Of a stretch of 11,468 bases of DNA, positions 1 through 4,988 are shown piece by piece; position 1 is the first letter of the stretch; every line of letters starts with the position of its first letter. The notes under the pieces are model-generated. The model was given only the letters and a program-made list of their open reading frames with translations, was not told the origin of the DNA and searched no databases. This DNA is from JBDNFP01 sp041689775 (GTDB lineage Bacteria > Bacteroidota > Bacteroidia > Cytophagales > Spirosomataceae). A program made the translations under genes and the position numbers. The stretch spans positions 1 through 11,468 of the forward strand of contig JBDNFP010000384.1 in assembly GCA_041689775.1 (NCBI GenBank). The letters are read 5' to 3'.

Positions 1-58
1 CGAACCTGTGACCGTCTACTTAGAAGGCAGATGCTCTATCCAGCTGAGCTACGGGACC
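1..58 (-). tRNA. tRNA-Arg (anticodon TCT), partial at left edge
   Basis: Read on the minus strand, the gene begins at 58 with a 7-base acceptor strand (GGTCCCG), then TA and the D-stem GCTC...GAGC. The anticodon arm TCTGC/GTAGA encloses the loop CTTCTAA, giving anticodon TCT (positions 22-24), which reads AGA arginine codons. The variable loop and the start of the T arm (ACAGG, TTCG) are present; the rest of the T arm and the 3' acceptor strand lie outside the window. It is the last of three tRNA genes in the same direction. Confidence 0.95.
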
Positions 59-139
59 TAATTTAACTACTTAGAGATATATCTATTTTACAAAAAATAC
101 CTCAACTACAATATGAATAGAAAAGCCCTTCAAAAAAAC

Positions 140-203
140 TAGGCAGCTTTCAGATAGCAGCCAACAGCGTTTACTGTAAACTGATAACTGTAAACTGCCT
201 ACT
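140..203. repeat. Inverted and direct repeats in the tRNA-Pro/tRNA-Arg spacer
   Basis: TAGGCAG at 140-146 is matched by its reverse complement CTGCCTA at 195-201, and the similarity continues imperfectly inward (CTTTCAG against CTGTAAA). Inside, ACTGTAAACTG occurs twice, at 173-183 and 187-197, 14 bases apart, and GTTTACTGTAAAC (169-181) is itself a palindrome. Most of the 155-base spacer between the two tRNA genes (59-213) is occupied by this and AT-rich sequence; I see no gene there. It could be a REP-like intergenic repeat, or a hairpin in the precursor tRNA transcript. The nature of the element is inferred; the repeats are seen directly. Confidence 0.6.
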
Positions 204-212
204 TTCAATTAT

Positions 213-287
<75 letters not shown>

Positions 288-347
288 AATGGAGTTTTAA
301 ACTTGTAAATGGTATATTAATTAACTCCCGAATTTTGTACCATTGTG

Positions 348-434
348 CGGAGAGAGCGGGATTCGAACCCGCGGTACCCTTACGAGTACGGCAGTTTAGC
401 AAACTACTGGTTTCAGCCACTCACCCATCTCTCC
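348..434 (-). tRNA. tRNA-Ser (anticodon GCT)
   Basis: The minus strand folds as a class II tRNA of 87 bases: acceptor GGAGAGA/TCTCTCC, anticodon stem GTAGT/ACTGC around loop TTGCTAA (anticodon GCT at 398-400, reading AGC/AGU), a long variable arm (CGTACTC...GGGTACC region) typical of serine tRNAs, and T arm GCGGG-TTCGAAT-CCCGC. The discriminator is G at 348 and CCA is not encoded. It is the first gene of the tRNA cluster and has a promoter-like sequence just upstream. Confidence 0.97.
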
Positions 435-447
435 TGCTATTGGGACA

Positions 448-480
448 CAAATATAGAAGGTTCAAAATGATATTTACAAA
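448..480 (-). promoter_or_regulatory. Candidate promoter of the tRNA cluster (Bacteroidota type)
   Basis: On the minus strand TTTG (480-477) is followed after 21 bases by TATATTTG (455-448), matching the Bacteroidota sigma factor pattern of TTTG and TAnnTTTG. The -7 element ends 13 bases before the tRNA-Ser 5' end, leaving room for a very short leader. It would drive tRNA-Ser, tRNA-Pro and tRNA-Arg. Assignment rests on pattern and position only. Confidence 0.6.
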
Positions 481-497
481 CTAAGGCAGAAAAAAAC

Positions 498-527
498 TTT
501 GTCAGAACGCCGGATTCCCTAATTTTG
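498..527 (+). promoter_or_regulatory. Candidate promoter of the VWA/TPR gene pair (Bacteroidota type)
   Basis: TTTG at 498-501 is followed after 18 bases by TAATTTTG at 520-527, fitting the Bacteroidota TTTG / TAnnTTTG pattern with a slightly short spacer. Transcription would begin around 533 and give a leader of about 25 bases before the ATG at 559. It points away from the tRNA promoter candidate at 448-480, with only 17 bases between the two. Confidence 0.55.
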
Positions 528-558
528 GAGGCTATTCTATTTCCGTAATTAGTTAACT

Positions 559-1521
559 ATGAACTGGAATTATCCGTTTGGAACGACTGAAATAATTTTT
601 ACTTTTTTATTTATTATCGCCTATGCTGCCTTCTTTATTAGGACAATCCGGGTTGCCCGACGTTTAAAAACCACGGCAAGGTCGCTCATCATAAAGTTTT
701 TTATCCGCAGCATTGCCTTTGCTCTCTTGATAATATCTTTGTTGGGGCCGTCTTTTGGAGAGTCTGAGAGTGACCTGAAAGCACAGGGAAAAGACATTTA
801 TATAGTAGTTGACCTCTCCCGATCAATGGACGCAACGGATGTATCGCCTTCGCGACTAGAAAAAGTAAAGTTTGAAATTAACCGGTTACTGAGTGCTACC
901 TTACATAATCGCATTGGCCTCATCGTTTTTTCAAATGACGCATTCACCCAGTCACCTTTAACCTACGATTTGGCAGCTCTGAATCTATACATTCAATCCA
1001 TGCAGACAGACTTGTTACCCAAAAATGGAACAGATCTTTGCAGTGGAATTGAACTAGCCTATTCTAAAATGATGCAGGATGTGAGCGCTACTAATAAATC
1101 TAAGGTAATCATTCTATTTACGGATGGGGAACGGGGCGCCGAATGTAATGCTTCCCTTTTTAATAATCTCCGTCGTTTTGGGTTTAGATTATTTATTATA
1201 GGCGTTGGCACTGCCAATGGCAGTTCTATTAAAGATAGAATCGCCTTCCTTTTGGACGACGACGGAAAGCTCGTCATAAGTAAAATGGACCTAAACGCCA
1301 TGCAAGACCTTGCCCGTAGAACAAATGGTTCGTTTTACCGGGTTAATAATGAAACCAATGAAATCGCTAAAGCGGTGGGTGACATTAACTCCATCGAGGG
1401 CCAATTAATTGACAGTCGGCGGGTGGCAATTATTTCTAATAAGTATTACTACTTTCTTGCCATTGCGCTTGGTTTACTTAGCTTGGATGTATTAATCACC
1501 GTTCGGACATTTAGACTGTAA
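559..1521 (+). CDS. VWA-domain inner-membrane protein, BatA/BatB type
   Basis: Predicted 320-residue membrane protein. Hydrophobic segments at about 11-28 and 46-64 flank a basic loop (R28-R41), and a third lies at about 296-316. By the positive-inside rule the central domain faces the periplasm. That domain (about 78-270) is a von Willebrand factor A fold with a full metal-ion-dependent adhesion site: DLSRS (D85, S87, S89), GTD (T158) and TDGE (D189). Such proteins belong to the Bat (Bacteroides aerotolerance) group, usually encoded with a MoxR ATPase and further VWA and TPR proteins, and thought to support envelope integrity or stress tolerance; the exact role is unsettled. Here it is the first gene after a promoter candidate and is followed by a BatC-like TPR gene. 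Family placement is firm; choosing BatA or BatB is not possible from sequence alone. C161 and C196 sit close to two metal-site loops. Confidence 0.85.
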   Translation: MNWNYPFGTTEIIFTFLFIIAYAAFFIRTIRVARRLKTTARSLIIKFFIRSIAFALLIISLLGPSFGESESDLKAQGKDIYIVVDLSRSMDATDVSPSRLEKVKFEINRLLSATLHNRIGLIVFSNDAFTQSPLTYDLAALNLYIQSMQTDLLPKNGTDLCSGIELAYSKMMQDVSATNKSKVIILFTDGERGAECNASLFNNLRRFGFRLFIIGVGTANGSSIKDRIAFLLDDDGKLVISKMDLNAMQDLARRTNGSFYRVNNETNEIAKAVGDINSIEGQLIDSRRVAIISNKYYYFLAIALGLLSLDVLITVRTFRL

Positions 1522-1561
1522 GGATTCTATTTGTATTTTTGCGGCGTTAATTTTTCTAACC

Positions 1562-2263
1562 ATGACCACGTTTTTACTTTATTTAATGCTTTGGATTTGG
1601 GATAATCGTTCTTTTGACGCGATTACCCGTTCAAACTATGCAAAGAGTGATGCTGAAAAGGCCTACATAGAAAACGATTACCGGAAGGCTGCCACTTTAT
1701 ACAAGCAAATTACTTACGGATCGGTATTTATCGAGCCAGCTGCCCGCCTCTACCTCGCACATTCCTATTTTCATCTGGATAGCCTTGATTTGGCCAACTA
1801 CCATTATAATCTCTTAAATAACGTAGAGGATAAGGTAATTGCTTCCAAAGCCAATACCCAGATGGCCGTTCTTGCTGCTGTCCGGATGGATACCCTAGGT
1901 GCAATACAGTTTTTACAAACAGCGTTACGGCAGGACCCAAAAAATAATAAGGCCCGGTATAATTTTGAATTAGTAAAGAAGCTATATTCCGGAAAAGTAC
2001 CTTCTCAAAAACCGAGGGAGGCCAAAAAAAGAGATCAAGTCCCTCCGCCAGCGAACGAGAATAACCCATCAGAACAACAAACTCCAGAACTAGCCGAACA
2101 GCGTGATGAGTTGTTAGAACGTCTGAAAAGACTCAATATGTCAGAGGATCAAGCAAGGTCGATACTTGATGCCATGAAATCCAATGAAGCACAGTATATC
2201 TATCAGTTACGTCGCCGCCAATACTATAAGGAATCTAAAAGAAACGCAACCATTGAGTGGTAA
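1562..2263 (+). CDS. TPR-repeat protein, BatC type
   Basis: Predicted 233-residue protein. A short hydrophobic N-terminus (about 3-12) suggests a signal peptide or membrane anchor. Residues about 27-130 form helical tetratricopeptide-like repeats: AEKAYIENDYRKAATLYKQI, then a second around ARLYLAHSYFHLDSLDLANYHY, then the AIQFLQTALRQDPKNNKARY unit, which has the clearest TPR spacing. A charged, Pro/Gln-rich linker (about 143-180) follows, and a C-terminal helical piece (about 180-220) with the pattern LNMSEDQARSILDAM, like the end of BatC proteins. It begins 40 bases after the VWA gene and is probably co-transcribed; TPR domains are protein-binding scaffolds, so a complex with the VWA protein is the natural inference. 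No clear Shine-Dalgarno sequence precedes the ATG. Confidence 0.8.
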   Translation: MTTFLLYLMLWIWDNRSFDAITRSNYAKSDAEKAYIENDYRKAATLYKQITYGSVFIEPAARLYLAHSYFHLDSLDLANYHYNLLNNVEDKVIASKANTQMAVLAAVRMDTLGAIQFLQTALRQDPKNNKARYNFELVKKLYSGKVPSQKPREAKKRDQVPPPANENNPSEQQTPELAEQRDELLERLKRLNMSEDQARSILDAMKSNEAQYIYQLRRRQYYKESKRNATIEW

Positions 2264-2297
2264 AATTAGTTTATCTACATTCAATTATCTATTTTTC

Positions 2298-3236
2298 ATG
2301 AAGGCCATCCAGGAAACCAATTTTAACTTCCCCAACCAACTAAGCTTTTACCGTGGGAAAGTTCGCGACGTATATTCTTTTTCCGATAGAATAATCATGG
2401 TTGCCAGCGACCGGATTTCTGCATTTGACGTTATCCTTCCTCGCCCCGTACCTTATAAAGGCCAGGTCCTCAATCAAATTGCCGCTCACTTTCTTAAATC
2501 AACCGCAGATATTGTACCCAATTGGCTCCTGAATGTTCCCGATCCTAATGTCAGTGTGGGCCTGCGGTGCAACCCCTACGCCGTGGAGATGGTTGTGCGT
2601 GGGTACCTGGCTGGTCATGCGTGGCGTGAGTATCGCTCGGGTAAGAGAACTGTTTGTGGAGTATCACTACCCGATGGGCTTAAAGAGAACGACAAACTAC
2701 CTCAGGCCATTATCACACCCACCACCAAGGCGCACGAAGGGCACGATGAGGATATTTCCCGGGAAGAAATACTTCGACAGGGTATTGTCGCCGAGGCAGA
2801 GTACATTCAATTGGAGCGTTATACGCTGGCTTTATTCCAACGAGGCACCGAAATGGCTGCAAAGCAAGGGTTAATTCTGGTAGACACGAAGTATGAGTTC
2901 GGAAACCTTGACGGTACGATCTACCTCATCGACGAAATACATACTCCTGATTCCTCCCGTTATTTTTATTTGGATACTTACCAGCAAAATCAAGAGAAAA
3001 GCCTTCCGCAGAAACAACTTTCCAAAGAATTTGTTAGGGAATGGTTGATTGCAAATGAATTTCAAGGTAAGGAGGGACAACAGATACCTACGATGCATGA
3101 CGCTTGGGTAAATCAGATTAGTGAACGATACATTGAATTATACGAGAAAGTAACCGGTATGGAATTTAAAAAAGCAGAAAACACCGATATTTCGGGCAGG
3201 ATCGAAAAAAAGATTCTGCATTCGTTATCTTCGTAG
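2298..3236 (+). CDS. purC: Phosphoribosylaminoimidazole-succinocarboxamide synthase (SAICAR synthase)
   Basis: Cytosolic enzyme of purine synthesis that joins CAIR and L-aspartate with ATP to give SAICAR. The 312-residue product carries the family signatures: YRGKVRDVY (18-26) in the nucleotide-binding region, SDRISAFD (37-44), VEMVVRGYLAGHAWREY (97-112), TPTTKAHEGHDEDIS (140-154), LVDTKYEFG (194-202) and DEIHTPDSSRY (212-222). The length fits the longer single-domain form, about 300 residues, common in Bacteroidota and fungi, rather than the approximately 240-residue E. coli form. The frame is open from 2184, but that stretch overlaps the end of the TPR gene and has no family similarity; ATG at 2298 places the conserved start NFPNQLSFYRGKVRD correctly. 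It lies 34 bases after the TPR gene, so read-through from the upstream promoter is possible though the functions are unrelated. Confidence 0.97.
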   Translation: MKAIQETNFNFPNQLSFYRGKVRDVYSFSDRIIMVASDRISAFDVILPRPVPYKGQVLNQIAAHFLKSTADIVPNWLLNVPDPNVSVGLRCNPYAVEMVVRGYLAGHAWREYRSGKRTVCGVSLPDGLKENDKLPQAIITPTTKAHEGHDEDISREEILRQGIVAEAEYIQLERYTLALFQRGTEMAAKQGLILVDTKYEFGNLDGTIYLIDEIHTPDSSRYFYLDTYQQNQEKSLPQKQLSKEFVREWLIANEFQGKEGQQIPTMHDAWVNQISERYIELYEKVTGMEFKKAENTDISGRIEKKILHSLSS

Positions 3237-3318
3237 TACGGCGGGGCTCTACCCTACTTTATAACTAATCATCCGTTTACTTTTTATAAACCATTTTTCA
3301 CCAACTTCAAGCTACTAA

Positions 3319-3744
3319 ATGGATTGCAAAATAGAGCGAAGTGAACAGTACGCAGTTATTACCCTAAAAGAATCTAATTTCGGGGATGATATTCCGGCTT
3401 TGTTTGAAGAAAAAGCCCGTGAACTACTACGTGAAGATTACCACAATTTAATTGTGGTAATGAACGAAGCCTCCGAAATTGATACTGCCGGGGTTGTCAC
3501 TTTACGTAAACTTGTTCGACTTTGCGCTACCGGGCTAGGTATTCTCGTGGTGGCAACCAAGAGCGATGACTTTACCGATCTGTTGGAAGAATCAAAAATT
3601 GGTGATTTGCTAACACTCCCAACCGTTGAGGAAGCAATTGATGCCGTTTTTATGCACGATCTTGAAAATGAATTTGGGGCAGGTGATGACGATGACTACG
3701 ACGATGACGACTACGAAGGCATAAGCGAAACGAAAGAACCTTAA
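3319..3744 (+). CDS. STAS-domain protein (anti-sigma factor antagonist-like) with acidic tail
   Basis: Predicted 141-residue soluble protein. Residues 1-112 fit a STAS domain: beta strands YAVITL and LIVVMN, then the signature loop SEIDTAGVVTLRKL (53-66), then GILVVAT. In SpoIIAA-type antagonists the residue after Asp in this loop is a Ser phosphorylated by an anti-sigma kinase; here it is Thr (T56), which might still be phosphorylated. After about residue 117 the protein runs into a strongly acidic tail with two Tyr-capped Asp runs (GDDDDYDDDDYEG, 122-134). No anti-sigma kinase or sigma factor gene is in the window. The gene ends 16 bases before ribonuclease Z, an arrangement I recall as recurrent in Bacteroidota, pointing to co-transcription. 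The specific partner is unknown. Confidence 0.8.
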   Translation: MDCKIERSEQYAVITLKESNFGDDIPALFEEKARELLREDYHNLIVVMNEASEIDTAGVVTLRKLVRLCATGLGILVVATKSDDFTDLLEESKIGDLLTLPTVEEAIDAVFMHDLENEFGAGDDDDYDDDDYEGISETKEP

Positions 3745-3760
3745 ACCAATACTATCTTCT

Positions 3761-4681
3761 TTGACATTTCAAATTACAATTCTTGGTTCTGGCTCCGCTG
3801 CTCCAACATTACGTAACTTCCCTTCGGCACAAGTTCTTGAATTAGGAAATGAGTATTTCTTAATTGACTGTGGCGAAGGGACCCAATACCGCTTACTGGA
3901 ACGACGTATCCGGCCGGGTAGGCTGAAAGGAATTTTCATAACTCACCTGCACGGTGACCACTATTTTGGTCTGTTTGGCTTGCTGACAAGCCTCAGCTTG
4001 GGCCAAAGAACCGACGATTTATATCTTTTTGGTCCGCATGGGCTCGGGGATATTCTCCGGGAGGTATTCCGTCAATCGGATACCAGGCTTTCCTATCTCC
4101 TTCATTTTAAAGGAATCGATGCAGCAGCGACGTCCATTATTTACGAAACTCCTCTCTTCACGGTTAGTGCTTTTCCACTACGCCATCGAATAAGCTGCAC
4201 CGGATTTCTGTTCAAAGAAAAAGAAGGTAGTAGAAAACTAATAAAAGAAAAATTAACTTCTGAAATGACTCACGAGCATTTCAGAATACTGAAACAAGGC
4301 CAGGATATTGTAGATAACAGCGGCAACATCCTCTATTCATATCTTGACTATACGCTTGCCCCTGACCTACCCCGCTCATACGCCTATTGCTCCGATACTG
4401 TGTACCTTCCCGCGTTGGCCGAGTTTCTGCAAGGAGTAGACTGGATTTACCACGAAGCCACATTCCGGGACGATCAGCATGAGCGTGCCGCCAAAACTTT
4501 CCATTCTACGGCGAAACAAGCCGCTACCGTTGCTAAGAATGCCGGGGCATCAAAGCTTCTGATCGGACATTTCTCTTCACGCTATCATGAGACACTAACA
4601 TCGGTAGAGGAAGCGAGGACTATCTTCCCCGAAACCTACTTTGCCGAAGAAGGCCAAAGTTTCGAAATCCCTGTTCGCTAG
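3761..4681 (+). CDS. rnz: Ribonuclease Z (tRNA 3'-processing endonuclease), TTG start
   Basis: Short-form tRNase Z of 306 residues that cuts the 3' trailer from precursor tRNAs, most relevant where CCA is not encoded, as in the tRNA genes at the left end of this window. It is a metallo-beta-lactamase-fold enzyme: N-terminal TILGSGSAAPT, FLIDCGEGTQ (33-42), zinc motif THLHGDHYFG (H62, H64, D66, H67), PLRH (H142), CSDTVY (D212), HEATF (231-235), FHSTAKQAA (H248) and LLIGHFSSRY (H270). A segment around 150-200 between the metal motifs corresponds to the flexible arm that grips tRNA. Start choice: family members begin a few residues before TILGS, and no ATG or GTG lies in frame there, so TTG at 3761 is the likely start; this may lower translation. 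It follows the STAS gene by 16 bases. Confidence 0.96.
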   Translation: MTFQITILGSGSAAPTLRNFPSAQVLELGNEYFLIDCGEGTQYRLLERRIRPGRLKGIFITHLHGDHYFGLFGLLTSLSLGQRTDDLYLFGPHGLGDILREVFRQSDTRLSYLLHFKGIDAAATSIIYETPLFTVSAFPLRHRISCTGFLFKEKEGSRKLIKEKLTSEMTHEHFRILKQGQDIVDNSGNILYSYLDYTLAPDLPRSYAYCSDTVYLPALAEFLQGVDWIYHEATFRDDQHERAAKTFHSTAKQAATVAKNAGASKLLIGHFSSRYHETLTSVEEARTIFPETYFAEEGQSFEIPVR

Positions 4682-4722
4682 CTTTTTTGCAGGTCATTTA
4701 CCGTATCAATTCCTTAATCTCG

Positions 4723-4743
4723 TTTTGATGAATTACATCAAAA
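4723..4743. promoter_or_regulatory. Perfect inverted repeat, candidate operator (or rnz terminator)
   Basis: TTTTGATG at 4723-4730 and CATCAAAA at 4736-4743 are exact reverse complements around the 5-base centre AATTA; a G-T and a C-G pair extend the match outward by two. It lies 42 bases after the ribonuclease Z stop and contains the TTTG of the promoter candidate for gltB. A transcription factor site is one reading; a weak terminator is the other, though the stem is AT-rich and no T run follows immediately. Confidence 0.5.
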
Positions 4744-4757
4744 TGCAATTATTTTTG
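4724..4757 (+). promoter_or_regulatory. Possible gltB promoter (TTTG ... TATTTTTG)
   Basis: TTTG at 4724-4727 and TATTTTTG at 4750-4757 match the Bacteroidota promoter pattern, but the 22-base spacer is longer than usual and the gene start is 231 bases away. The region is AT-rich, so chance matches are expected. No better match to TAnnTTTG was found nearer to gltB. Confidence 0.35.
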
Positions 4758-4769
4758 ATAGTTTATCAA
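4755..4769. promoter_or_regulatory. Second inverted repeat, candidate operator
   Basis: TTGATA (4755-4760) and TATCAA (4764-4769) are exact reverse complements around GTT. The half sites share TTGAT/ATCAA with the palindrome at 4723-4743, and the centres are 29 bases apart, about three helical turns. The left arm overlaps the TATTTTTG of the promoter candidate, the position expected for a repressor site. Confidence 0.4.
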
Positions 4770-4988
4770 TATTTAAGGATATATTATAAAATTAATTAGC
4801 TAATTTTATGTATCTATAATATTTTGCTTTTGGTCCCTTTAACCAAATATTTTTTATCATTATCTTGCGTGTGTTTGCCTCATCAATTGCCAAAAAGCCC
4901 ATTTTACTTCACTTTTAAATGGACACTTTACCACTAATTGATTTTCCAAATTTGTAATTATTTGTACAGTATATTATTAAGTACCCAA

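Larger units (their letters stand above)
4682..4988. other. AT-rich noncoding region before gltB, with several inverted repeats
   Basis: These 307 bases separate ribonuclease Z from gltB and are clearly poorer in G and C than the flanking genes. I find no convincing gene on either strand. They hold two TTGAT/ATCAA palindromes (4723-4743 and 4755-4769), the self-complementary AATTAGCTAATT at 4794-4805, and a promoter-like TTTG...TATTTTTG. Further TTGAT-like half sites appear near 4893 (ATCAATT) and 4936 (AATTGAT). If transcription starts near 4765, gltB would have a leader of over 200 bases. No known riboswitch was recognised. Confidence 0.7.

Noticed and set aside
527..531. GGAGG as ribosome binding site for the VWA gene
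   Set aside because: It ends 27 bases before the ATG, too far to act as a Shine-Dalgarno sequence, and overlaps the promoter candidate.
1534..1541. Internal promoter before the TPR gene (TATTTTTG)
   Set aside because: The -7 pattern matches but no TTG/TTTG lies at the right distance upstream, and the gene is close enough to be co-transcribed.
2184..2297. N-terminal extension of purC by 38 residues from an upstream ATG
   Set aside because: It overlaps the 3' end of the TPR gene and has no SAICAR synthase character; the ATG at 2298 gives the conserved N-terminus.
4723..4743. FNR/CRP box upstream of gltB
   Set aside because: The classic FNR/CRP-type site has TTGAT-N4-ATCAA or TGTGA-N6-TCACA; here the gaps between TTGAT and ATCAA are 7 and 5 bases, so only a generic operator is proposed.
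4938..4988. TTG start giving a 17-residue extension of gltB
   Set aside because: The ATG at 4989 yields the usual short propeptide before the catalytic Cys; the extension translates from AT-rich leader.
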